Source: Iodobacter sp025352645 (GTDB taxonomy: Bacteria > Pseudomonadota > Gammaproteobacteria > Burkholderiales > Chitinibacteraceae). From it: 64,000 nucleotides of DNA. The stretch covers positions 62,001 to 126,000 of the forward strand of contig NZ_JAWQUO010000001.1 in assembly GCF_033446605.1 (NCBI RefSeq), written 5' to 3'. The notes beneath the pieces are model-generated. The model ran no database searches. It saw only the letters and a program-made list of their open reading frames with translations, and was not told the origin of the DNA. The position numbers and the translations under genes are program-made. Positions 40,952 to 49,218 of this stretch are shown piece by piece; positions within the stretch are counted from its first letter, which is position 1; each line of letters starts with the position of its first letter.

Positions 40952-41945
40952 CCCGCAGTTAAATGCTCAAGGCGAGCTGATTCATCTATTAAGTACCGAA
41001 GGTTTACCAAAGCGTATCCTGACGCAAATTCTTGACCAAGCCGCGCTCTATGTAAAAAACGGCGAGCTGCTTAATCAAAAATGGCCAGATCTTGCTGGCA
41101 CGTCTGTTTTTAATTTGTTTTTTGAAAACTCAACGCGCACCCGTACCACCTTTGAGCTGGCTGCCAAGCGCTTAAGCGGTGATGTATCCAGCCTGAATAT
41201 CCAAGCCTCCAGCACTGCTAAAGGCGAAACGCTGCTCGATACCATTCACAACCTAGAAGCAATGGGCGCAAATCTATTTGTGGTGCGCCATTCAGAATCG
41301 GGCGCGGCCCATTTGATTGCTAAGCACGTTAAAAAAGGCATTGCCGTGGTGAATGCTGGGGACGGCCGCCATGCGCACCCTACGCAAGCTATGTTGGATA
41401 TGTTTACCATTCGCCACTTTAAAGGCGATTTTACTAAGCTGCGCGTCGCCATTGTGGGCGATGTGCTGCATTCACGCGTGGCGCGCTCGCAAATTCATGC
41501 GCTAAGCACTTTGGGCTGCCCAGACATTCGCGTGATTGCGCCTAAAACGCTGTTGCCGACCGGCATCGAGCAACTGGGCGTACACGTTTATCACGATATG
41601 GCCGAAGGCCTGAAAGACGTGGATGTGATCGCTATGCTGCGTTTACAAAACGAGCGTATGGCGGGGGCTTTTTTGCCCTCCACGCAAGAATTCTTTAAAT
41701 ACTATGGGCTAACCCCAGAAAAGCTGGCACTGGCCAAGCCGGATGCCATCGTGATGCACCCAGGCCCGATGAATCGTGGTGTTGAGATTGATTCTGCCGT
41801 GGCTGATGGCCCGCAGGCGGTGATTTTGCCGCAAGTGACTTTTGGTATTGCTGTGCGCATGGCTGTATTAGCGATTGTTGCCCGTAACCAGAAATCCCTT
41901 GGCACGCCTACTGCGCTCGGTGATCCGTCGTTAAAAACCGGCTAA
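40944..41945 (+). CDS. pyrB: Aspartate carbamoyltransferase catalytic subunit
   Basis: The product has 333 residues. 'FFENSTRTRTTFELAAKRL' binds carbamoyl phosphate, 'DGRHAHPTQAMLDMFT' is the second phosphate loop, and 'MHPGPMNRGVEI' is typical of the larger, PyrC'-partnered ATCases. It makes carbamoyl aspartate in pyrimidine synthesis. ATG at 40944 follows GAGGATAG; an in-frame GTG 12 bases upstream is less likely. There is no pyrI gene; the downstream pyrC' fits the dodecameric PyrB-PyrC' type of holoenzyme known from Pseudomonas. Confidence 0.94.
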   Translation: MYNPQLNAQGELIHLLSTEGLPKRILTQILDQAALYVKNGELLNQKWPDLAGTSVFNLFFENSTRTRTTFELAAKRLSGDVSSLNIQASSTAKGETLLDTIHNLEAMGANLFVVRHSESGAAHLIAKHVKKGIAVVNAGDGRHAHPTQAMLDMFTIRHFKGDFTKLRVAIVGDVLHSRVARSQIHALSTLGCPDIRVIAPKTLLPTGIEQLGVHVYHDMAEGLKDVDVIAMLRLQNERMAGAFLPSTQEFFKYYGLTPEKLALAKPDAIVMHPGPMNRGVEIDSAVADGPQAVILPQVTFGIAVRMAVLAIVARNQKSLGTPTALGDPSLKTG

Positions 41946-41962
41946 AAATGCTCATTTACTAC

Positions 41963-42106
41963 AGGGAGCTTCGAAAAACCTATATTTCTAAATAAGACAA
42001 GGCGCGTATTAAAAAAATTGACGCTGCATATGCGTTGATATGTAAGGAGATTTTTTTAATTCGCAACGCAGTATTATGACGAAAGATGGGTTTTTCTAGG
42101 TTCCCT
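41963..42106. repeat. MITE-like element with imperfect terminal inverted repeats
   Basis: AGGGAGCTTCGAAAAACC at 41963-41980 is mirrored by GGGTTTTTCTAGGTTCCCT at 42088-42106. The interior holds AAGACAAGGCGCG and a GACGCTGCATATGCG/CGCAACGCAG pairing. It is 144 bases with no gene. Its left third recurs inverted at 22873-22914, directly after yfaZ. It separates pyrB from pyrC' and may be a nonautonomous mobile element. Confidence 0.65.
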
Positions 42107-42197
42107 ACAATGTAAACTGCGCTTTTTAGCCGTTTTTGCCTAGTCTGCCCTTCGCTCGCTACGGCGTGCTAAGGGATTTTAACGAGCGAAATAATTT

Positions 42198-43475
42198 ATG
42201 AAAAACATAGCAATTCTGGGTGGTCGTCTGATTGATCCACTGCATAACACGGACCAAATTGCCGATTTATACCTTGCTGATGGCAAAATTGTTGGCGTGG
42301 GCGCGGCCCCCGCTGGCTATGTCAGCGATGAAACCATCGATGCCCAGGGCTTATTAGTCAGCCCTGGTTTGGTCGATTTAGCTGCTCGCCTGCGCGAGCC
42401 AGGCTTTGAATATAAAGCCACCTTGGCATCAGAAATGGCTGCTGCCGTGGCCGGTGGTGTGACGAGCATTATGTGCCCACCGGATACCGATCCGCCGCTG
42501 GATGAGCCAAGCCTTGTTACCATGTTGCGTCAGCGGGCAAAAAACCTCGACCTAGCGCGTCTTTATCCTGTCGGTGCTTTAAGTCGCCAGCTTAAAGGCC
42601 GTGAGCTAACCGATATGGCCGAGCTGCGTGATGCAGGCTGCGTAGCGTTTTCTCAGGGCGATCAGGCGGTTGGCGATTTACAGATTTTGTATCGGGCCAT
42701 GCAATACGCCGCCACGTTTAATGTGGCTTTGCGCTTGCTGCCGCAAGAAGCGGATTTAAACGCGGGTGTGGCGCATGACGGCGATTACGCAACACGTATG
42801 GGCTTGGTGGGTATTCCGGTGCTGGCCGAAACCGTGGCGATTTCTAATATTTTGCTACTGATGAAAGAAACCGGCGCACGCGTGCATTTGTGTCGTCTTT
42901 CATCGATGGCAGGGCTAGATTTGGTGCGCACGGCTAAAAAGCAGGGCCTGCCAGTAACGTGCGATGTCAGCATCAACCATATTCATCTGGCTGATGTGGA
43001 TATTGGCTTTTTTGACAGCAATTACCGCTTTGATCCGCCGCTACGCTCGGTACGTGATCGCGATGCGATTGTGGCGGCTTTGGCGGATGGCACGATCGAT
43101 GCGATTTGCTCTGATCATAGCCCTATCGATGATGATGGCAAGCTACTGCCTTTTGCTGAGGCAGAGCCGGGTGCCACCGGCCTAGAGCTGCTGTTGCCGC
43201 TGACCCTTGCATGGGCTGCGCGTCAGCATATCTCTCTGTCACAAGCCTTGGCTAAAATCAGCGCTGTACCGGCCAAAATGTTGGGTTTTGATGCTGGGCT
43301 GGCCGTGGGAAACCGCGCAGATTTAGTTGTTTTTGATCCAGAGGCCCATTGGCAAGTCACGCCAGCGGCTTTAAAAAGCCAAGGCAAGAACACGCCGTTT
43401 GTGGGAATGGAGATGAAAGGGCGCGTGATGCATACCTTGGTGAAGGGCAAGCGGGTGTACCAATTTAGCGCGTAG
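42198..43475 (+). CDS. pyrC': Dihydroorotase-like structural subunit PyrC' (catalytically dead)
   Basis: The product has 425 residues with the amidohydrolase fold of dihydroorotases, e.g. 'VSPGLVDLAARLREPG', 'CSDHSPI' and 'GLELLLPLT'. Where active enzymes have Asp-x-His-x-His-x-Arg, residues 60-66 read D-L-A-A-R-L-R, so both metal-binding histidines are lost (Ala62, Arg64). This is the hallmark of PyrC', which assembles with PyrB as a noncatalytic partner in pseudomonads and betaproteobacteria. A true dihydroorotase must be encoded elsewhere. The gene follows pyrB after 252 bases occupied by a repeat element. Confidence 0.88.
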   Translation: MKNIAILGGRLIDPLHNTDQIADLYLADGKIVGVGAAPAGYVSDETIDAQGLLVSPGLVDLAARLREPGFEYKATLASEMAAAVAGGVTSIMCPPDTDPPLDEPSLVTMLRQRAKNLDLARLYPVGALSRQLKGRELTDMAELRDAGCVAFSQGDQAVGDLQILYRAMQYAATFNVALRLLPQEADLNAGVAHDGDYATRMGLVGIPVLAETVAISNILLLMKETGARVHLCRLSSMAGLDLVRTAKKQGLPVTCDVSINHIHLADVDIGFFDSNYRFDPPLRSVRDRDAIVAALADGTIDAICSDHSPIDDDGKLLPFAEAEPGATGLELLLPLTLAWAARQHISLSQALAKISAVPAKMLGFDAGLAVGNRADLVVFDPEAHWQVTPAALKSQGKNTPFVGMEMKGRVMHTLVKGKRVYQFSA

Positions 43476-43574
43476 GGGATATCAACAGGCCTGAGCCGCT
43501 TGGTTTATCTTGGCGCTCAGGCTATACTTTTGCTTATTAAAACGATCGTTTAATTCTTGCTTTGGAGAACAACA

Positions 43575-43841
43575 ATGTCTGATCTCGATTCCCTGTTTCA
43601 AATTGCGCAAGATGATGTGGTTAAACTGAACGATGCGCCCGATGTGGCAACTAAGCTCAAGCTATATTCTTTGTTTAAACAAGCTGCAGAAGGCGATGCG
43701 AGCGGTGATCGTCCATCGGCCATTCAATTTGTAGCTCGTGCTAAATTTGATGCTTGGTCAGAGCTCAAAGGCATGACGGCTGATGCAGCTAAGCAAGCCT
43801 ATATTGATTTAGTCACTGAATTAAAAGCCAACGACGAATAA
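43575..43841 (+). CDS. Acyl-CoA-binding protein
   Basis: The product has 88 residues, the standard size. It has 'KLKLYSLFKQAAEGDASGDRP' (by outline; core 'LYSLFKQAAEGD'), 'ARAKFDAWSELKGM' and 'AKQAYIDLVTELKA', the conserved Tyr, Lys and Trp positions of the four-helix ACBP fold. It binds long-chain acyl-CoA in the cytoplasm. ATG at 43575 follows TTTGGAGAAC; the in-frame codons from 43557 are upstream leader. A terminator hairpin follows. Confidence 0.9.
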   Translation: MSDLDSLFQIAQDDVVKLNDAPDVATKLKLYSLFKQAAEGDASGDRPSAIQFVARAKFDAWSELKGMTADAAKQAYIDLVTELKANDE

Positions 43842-43876
43842 AAATAGGCTTGGCGTGATTTGCGCTGAGTAAAACC

Positions 43877-43915
43877 AAGCCCAACATTTTTTATAGAATT
43901 GTTGGGCTTTGTTTT
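43877..43915. terminator. Terminator between convergent ACBP and GGDEF/EAL genes
   Basis: AAGCCCAACA (43877-43886) and TGTTGGGCTT (43900-43909) form a 10-bp stem followed by TGTTTT. The A-run in front may make it usable from the other side. The stem sequence resembles the GTTGGGCT repeats at 34131-34253. Confidence 0.8.
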
Positions 43916-43936
43916 GCTTAGCGGCATGTTATTTAT

Positions 43937-46900
43937 TTATTCAAATGATAATTTGTGATTGTTTCTAAGTAATTCTTCAAATTCATTCGCAGCAATTGGC
44001 CGGCTAAATAAATAACCTTGTATGGATGCAATGGGGGTTTGTTTTAAGAAAGCCAGCTGTTCTCGGGTTTCAACTCCTTCTGCCAATACCTCCATTCCCA
44101 ATGTTTGCCCTAAGCCAATAATCGCTAAAACAATCGCCGCATCATTTGAGTTTTGACAAGCATCCTGCACGAAACTTTGATCAATTTTTAATTTGCTAAA
44201 AGCAAAGCGTTTTAGATAGCTAAGGTTGGAATAGCCGGTGCCAAAATCATCGAGTGAAAGCCTAACGCCTATTGCTTTAATACCACGCAAGGTATTCATC
44301 ACTAGCTCCAGCTCTTGCATAATAACCGATTCAGTGACTTCTAATTCCAAGTACGCCGCATCAAGCTTTGCATCGCTTAAAGTGTTTTTAACTAACTCAA
44401 GAAAGTTAGCTTGATGCAGCTGATGGGGGGATAAATTAACCGCCATATTAATGGCAGGCAACCCTGCTTTTTGCCATGCTGCAGCTTGTTGGCAGGCGGT
44501 CTGTAATACCCAATTACCAATTGGAATAATTAAACGGCTTTCTTCTGCAATAGGGATAAATTTGCTAGGCTGAATAAGCCCATGCTTAGGGTGATTCCAG
44601 CGAATTAATGCCTCTGCGCCAATAATATGGCCATCTTCCAAGCTGACTTGCGGTTGGTAGTACAAAATAAATTCATTATTAAGTAAGCCGGTGCGCATAC
44701 TGGTTTCTAATTCTAGCCTTTCAGAAGCACGAGCATTCATTTCTGGGGTGAAATATTGAAAATTATTACGCCCCTGTGCTTTGGCTTGATACATGGCCAC
44801 ATCGGCATTACGAATTAAAATATCCGCCGTTGTGCCATCTTCTGGGTAAATGCTAATGCCAATTGAACTGGAGGTCGAGAAACTACCTGCTTCTAATTCA
44901 AAAGCGTGGGTAAAGGAGGCTAAAACAGCTTCTGCAACAGAGCCAGCCATTAAGGCATGCGATATATTGGTTAACACTATGACAAACTCATCACCGCCTA
45001 AACGCGCCAAAATGTCGCCAGGGCCAATTAGTTTTTTAAATCGTTCGGCTACTTGTGCTAAAACTGAATCACCGGCGGCGTGGCCTAGTGAATCATTAAT
45101 GGTTTTAAACCGATCTAAATCTAAAAAGAATACGGCTAAGTTTTTTTGATCGCGTTGGGCAGACGCTAGCGCAAGGCGCAACTCATCTCTCAGTAAATTG
45201 CGATTAGCTAGCCCAGTTACAGAATCAAAATTGGCGAGTTCAATAATGCGCTCTTGTGCTTCTTTGCGCTCGGTAATGTCGGTCATGGTGCCAATGAGCC
45301 GAGTTGGCTTGCCATTAGGATCAAACAATACAAATTTGCCGCGTGATTGAAACCATCGATATTCGCCACTGGCTGTTTTACGCCGATATTCAGTAATAAA
45401 TTGGCTGCTTTCACCACTTAAATATTGTTGAAACTGGGTAGTGGCTAATTTTTTATCTGCGGGATGAACTTGCTCTTGCCATTTATTAAAGCTTTCTTCG
45501 CCAGGAGTAAAGCCTAATAATCGATCGTACTCTGGGCTAGTAATGGCGGGCAGTTGCCCTACAATCGGCATATCAAATAGGCCGGTATTTGATGCTTCTA
45601 GTGCAAGACGTAGCTGCTGCTCACTTTTGATAATGGCGAGCTCTGCAAGGCGGCGCTCAGAGATATCCCGCACTACCGCGCAGTTATATTCTAAGTTTTT
45701 AAATACAATAAAATTTGAATTCACTTCGGTGGGGATGTTTTCGCCACTTTTGGTGGTGAGTGATATTTCATCTCTTAGGTGTTGTTGCTCTTTTAATTTT
45801 TGCCAAAATTTGGGCCAATGATGAGTGTTGAATTTTGGATTAATGTCTTGTAATCGCATAGTTAGCAATTCAACTTCGCTATAGCCTAGGCGAGTACATG
45901 CCGTGGTATTGGCGTAGCGTATCCTTCCGCTGGAATCTAGCCAAACGGCCATATCCGCACCGTGCTCTACGGCTACTCTGGTGAGGTAAAGATCTGCTTC
46001 TGTTTTTTCTATACGCGCTAATTGGCGAAATACAAAAATTAATAATAGCGCGCCACTACAAAGCATTAATAGAGTGATGCCCACATTTAGCAGGCTTTCA
46101 TTACGCCAGTGTTGTAGCACCTCATCACGATCAATTCCAACTGAAATACCCAATTGCCATTGGCTTAAATAGCGCCAGCCAAAGAGGCGGCTTAAATGAT
46201 CGATATGGCTGTATTCGGTAAAGATGCCGCTCTTTTTTTTTGCAAAGGCTTGGCTAAAAAAAGGCTTATTAGAAATATCTCGGCCAATATCGTGGTCATC
46301 TTTTGGAAAGCGAGCGAGGGAGATGCCATCTTGGCGAAATAAACGAATAATGAAGCCTTTTCTTTGGCTGAGAGAGGAATAAAATTTCTCGAAATAATCC
46401 GGTTTAATCCCTGCTATTAAAACACCATCAAATTGCCCATCGGGCAAGGTTAGCGCTTTAACTAGGGGAATAATATCAAGGTTTCCGCTGGGATCCAGTT
46501 GCTGTTCGGCAATATAAAACTTGGCCTGTGGCTGGGATTTGGGAATGCTAAATGCCAAGGTTTGATCAATATCATGGGCAGGTGCTGGGTGCTGCAAGTT
46601 AGACGCAGCAAGCTCGCCATTAGCATAGGCGCTGGCAAAAGTGCTGAGTTGTGGGTGATGATTTAGTTGGCGGTTAAATAGGGCGTAAAGACAAGGCTCA
46701 TTTTTGGCCGCAAAGCAGGCTTGGAAAACTTCATTTTGTTGCAGAGCGCTAAGGGCATTTAGGCTGCTTTCCATGGTACGGCTTAAATGCTCATCAATTG
46801 CGAGGGCAATGGTGAGCATTTCTTTTTCGGCGCTGCTTAGGGTTTCTTGATAATCGCGATAAATAGAGCTACTTATCGCTGCGAGGGTAAAAATAAATAT

Positions 46901-46984
46901 GCAGGTGGAAAGCACAATTAACAGTTTACGAATCTGCACAAAGGAGTGTTGGCTGTCATGCGATGTAGCGGGCTGATGAAGCAC
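43937..46984 (-). CDS. Membrane sensor with Cache-like, two PAS, GGDEF and EAL domains
   Basis: The product has 1,015 residues. A transmembrane segment at about 20-42, a periplasmic Cache-like region to about 295 and a second transmembrane segment at about 300-322 are followed by two PAS domains (about 330-450 and 455-575). Next comes a GGDEF domain with an intact 'GGDEF' near residue 660, then an EAL domain with 'EALIRW' near 790 and 'DDFGTGYSNLSYL'. Both catalytic motifs look complete, so it may make or break cyclic di-GMP; many such tandem proteins are mainly phosphodiesterases. The GTG start follows AAAGGAG with good spacing. Ligand unknown. It is a lone gene, convergent to the ACBP gene. 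Confidence 0.92.
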   Translation of the reverse strand: MLHQPATSHDSQHSFVQIRKLLIVLSTCIFIFTLAAISSSIYRDYQETLSSAEKEMLTIALAIDEHLSRTMESSLNALSALQQNEVFQACFAAKNEPCLYALFNRQLNHHPQLSTFASAYANGELAASNLQHPAPAHDIDQTLAFSIPKSQPQAKFYIAEQQLDPSGNLDIIPLVKALTLPDGQFDGVLIAGIKPDYFEKFYSSLSQRKGFIIRLFRQDGISLARFPKDDHDIGRDISNKPFFSQAFAKKKSGIFTEYSHIDHLSRLFGWRYLSQWQLGISVGIDRDEVLQHWRNESLLNVGITLLMLCSGALLLIFVFRQLARIEKTEADLYLTRVAVEHGADMAVWLDSSGRIRYANTTACTRLGYSEVELLTMRLQDINPKFNTHHWPKFWQKLKEQQHLRDEISLTTKSGENIPTEVNSNFIVFKNLEYNCAVVRDISERRLAELAIIKSEQQLRLALEASNTGLFDMPIVGQLPAITSPEYDRLLGFTPGEESFNKWQEQVHPADKKLATTQFQQYLSGESSQFITEYRRKTASGEYRWFQSRGKFVLFDPNGKPTRLIGTMTDITERKEAQERIIELANFDSVTGLANRNLLRDELRLALASAQRDQKNLAVFFLDLDRFKTINDSLGHAAGDSVLAQVAERFKKLIGPGDILARLGGDEFVIVLTNISHALMAGSVAEAVLASFTHAFELEAGSFSTSSSIGISIYPEDGTTADILIRNADVAMYQAKAQGRNNFQYFTPEMNARASERLELETSMRTGLLNNEFILYYQPQVSLEDGHIIGAEALIRWNHPKHGLIQPSKFIPIAEESRLIIPIGNWVLQTACQQAAAWQKAGLPAINMAVNLSPHQLHQANFLELVKNTLSDAKLDAAYLELEVTESVIMQELELVMNTLRGIKAIGVRLSLDDFGTGYSNLSYLKRFAFSKLKIDQSFVQDACQNSNDAAIVLAIIGLGQTLGMEVLAEGVETREQLAFLKQTPIASIQGYLFSRPIAANEFEELLRNNHKLSFE

Positions 46985-47137
46985 ACGATCTCCTTTTTAA
47001 AGTGATTTAATCGCAAATAATCTGCGTACCGGCGCGGATTATCCCATTGAGCCAATCTGCTTCAATGTAATGTGATCTACTTAATATAGTGAATCGATGG
47101 CTGATTAGGGATTAACTTTTTTGGGGGGGCTGAGTAC

Positions 47138-47158
47138 GCCCCCACTGGGAATGGGGGC
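47138..47158. terminator. Hairpin downstream of rlpA
   Basis: GCCCCCA and TGGGGGC pair around a 7-base loop, 19 bases beyond the rlpA stop. It lacks a T-run, so terminator function is uncertain. Confidence 0.4.
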
Positions 47159-47176
47159 TAAATATGAGGTGTGTAT

Positions 47177-48109
47177 TTAATGGCTTAGCATGCTAGGGAG
47201 CTGATGCTCGCCACTGATTCTGCTTGCGGCAAGCTGGGCACTTTGCCGATCTGGATAAGGCCCAAGCCGAACACGATGCAAAGAGCCTATGCTTTGAATC
47301 AGTAATTTATTTGCATCACTATCGAGCTGGCTGGATAGATGATCACGAAAACTCTCTGCATTGGCTAAGGAGCCAAATGCGCCGAGCTGCAAATAAACTG
47401 AGCCATTGCCGCTGTCTGCCAAGGGGATCGCTTTGGCTGGGCTGATTTGGGCGCTGGTCACGGGTTTTACGGCCGCTGCAACGGCGCTCGGGGTGTCGGT
47501 AGCGAGCAGGCTTTCTACCGTTACCTCGGCGCTACCATCCATGGTGTAGCCTAGGCGGCAGGCGGCTAGAAAAGATAAATCCATCACTCTGCCATGCAAA
47601 AATGGGCCTCTATCATTGACGCGCACAATAATGCTGCGGCCATTTTTTACATTGGTGACGCGGGCATAAGATGGGATAGGTAGGGTGGGATGCGCTGCGG
47701 TGATGGCGAACATATCGTAAATTTCGCCGGTCGAGGTTTTTTGCCCGTGAAATTTTCTGCCATACCAAGAGGCGGTGCCTTGTTGTTTTAACTCGCCTGG
47801 GCGAGGCAGAGGCGTGAAGTTTTGCCCGAGCACAGTATAGGGATTATTGGCCCAGCGATGCAGTGGCTCCCAGCGAGGAAGAGGCTCAGGTATCTGATCA
47901 ATTCCTGAGGGGAATGAATCCATCGGGCCATCGTCTTTATAAAAAGCCCCACTGCCTTTAGCTGTGTAATTACAGCTGTATTGCGCGGGTGTGGTTGCGC
48001 CAGGAGTTGTGGGCTTGCTCGGCAATGGTTTACTTGGCGGCTGTGGTGTGGTGGAACACGCCGCGAGCAGTAAGGCCGCAATCAGCGCGGAATAATTTGT
48101 ATGCTTCAT
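47177..48109 (-). CDS. rlpA: Septal ring lytic transglycosylase RlpA (lipoprotein)
   Basis: The product has 310 residues. A lipobox 'LLLAAC' puts the lipidated Cys at residue 18. A Pro-rich linker precedes the double-psi beta-barrel (about 108-205) with 'GTASWYGRKFHGQKTSTGE' and 'RVNDRGPFLHGRVMDLS', containing the catalytic Asp of 'NDRGPF'. A C-terminal SPOR domain (about 235-310, 'VYLQLGAFGS…HRVRLGPY') binds denuded septal glycan. It is an outer-membrane lipoprotein acting on peptidoglycan. Its ATG overlaps the rodA stop by 4 bases, ending the five-gene elongation operon. Confidence 0.93.
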   Translation of the reverse strand: MKHTNYSALIAALLLAACSTTPQPPSKPLPSKPTTPGATTPAQYSCNYTAKGSGAFYKDDGPMDSFPSGIDQIPEPLPRWEPLHRWANNPYTVLGQNFTPLPRPGELKQQGTASWYGRKFHGQKTSTGEIYDMFAITAAHPTLPIPSYARVTNVKNGRSIIVRVNDRGPFLHGRVMDLSFLAACRLGYTMDGSAEVTVESLLATDTPSAVAAAVKPVTSAQISPAKAIPLADSGNGSVYLQLGAFGSLANAESFRDHLSSQLDSDANKLLIQSIGSLHRVRLGPYPDRQSAQLAASRISGEHQLPSMLSH

Positions 48110-49218
48110 GATTTCATCAACTTACGATCACCTTGAACACTCATTAAAAGGCCAAAGCCAGTGAGAAGCGATACCATCGATGTGCCACCATAAGACATCA
48201 GCGGGAGGGGCACACCAACCACCGGCAAGATGCCAGAAACCATACCCATATTGACAAAAGCATAGGTAAAGAAGGTAAGAGTAATCGCCCCTGCAAGCAG
48301 TCTGCCAAATAAAGTGGAGGCATTGTTGGCAATCACCAAGCCTCGGCCAATGAGTAGTAAATATAAAACTAATAAAATGGCATTGCCTAAGAGGCCAAAT
48401 TCCTCGCCAAATACGGCAAAGATAAAGTCGGTTGTGCGCTCAGGAATAAAATCTAAATGCGTTTGTGTGCCGTTCAGCCAGCCTTTGCCAAAAATACCGC
48501 CTGAGCCAATCGCGATGGTTCCCTGAATAATGTGATAACCCGCACCCAGCGGATCTTGCATTGGATCGAGCATGGTGGCAACACGGCGGCATTGGTATTC
48601 GTGCAGTATCTGCACACAAGAGTTCCAGTGCATAACCACATAAGCCAAGCCACCACCCGCCGCACCCATCAGCCCAATAAACTTCCAAGAAAGGCCTGCA
48701 AAAAATAGTACATAAAAGCCCGATGAGGCAATCAAGAGACTGGTGCCAAGGTCGGGCTGTTTCATAATCAACCCAACCGGCACAATCATTAGTAATGCGG
48801 CAAACAGATAGTGTTTCCAGCGGATGCTGGTTTCAAAATGATGGAAATACCAAGCCAGCATCATCGGTAAGGCAAGCTTCATTAGCTCTGATGGTTGGAT
48901 TTTTGTGACGCCAATATGCAGCCATCGCCGCGCGCCGTGGCTGATATCACCAAACAGAGCCACAGCAATTAGCAGCAGCAAGCCGACGATGTAGGCAGGA
49001 ACGGCAAGCCGGATCAGCGTTTGTTGCGAGGTGTTCGCTACTAGCCACATCACCGTTAGAGCAATGCCCATAAAGGTGACTTTATTGATGATCATGTCCA
49101 TATCACGGTTGGATGCTGAAAATAGCAGCACCGTGGAGAGCAGCAACACCAAACAGGTAAAAAGCAGCAGCCAAGGATCAATAGGCCGAATAAAGCGAGT
49201 CCATAGATGTTTAATCAC
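48106..49218 (-). CDS. rodA: Rod-shape peptidoglycan polymerase RodA (SEDS)
   Basis: The product has 370 residues with about ten membrane segments. 'LHIGVTKIQPSELMKLALP', 'IMKQPDLGTSLLI', 'HLDFIPERTTDFIFAVFGEE' (with the catalytic Asp region) and 'GVPLPLMSYGGTSM' are standard SEDS motifs. It polymerises glycan strands in the inner membrane together with PBP2, encoded just upstream with an 8-base overlap. Length equals the E. coli protein. Confidence 0.95.
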   Translation of the reverse strand: MIKHLWTRFIRPIDPWLLLFTCLVLLLSTVLLFSASNRDMDMIINKVTFMGIALTVMWLVANTSQQTLIRLAVPAYIVGLLLLIAVALFGDISHGARRWLHIGVTKIQPSELMKLALPMMLAWYFHHFETSIRWKHYLFAALLMIVPVGLIMKQPDLGTSLLIASSGFYVLFFAGLSWKFIGLMGAAGGGLAYVVMHWNSCVQILHEYQCRRVATMLDPMQDPLGAGYHIIQGTIAIGSGGIFGKGWLNGTQTHLDFIPERTTDFIFAVFGEEFGLLGNAILLVLYLLLIGRGLVIANNASTLFGRLLAGAITLTFFTYAFVNMGMVSGILPVVGVPLPLMSYGGTSMVSLLTGFGLLMSVQGDRKLMKS

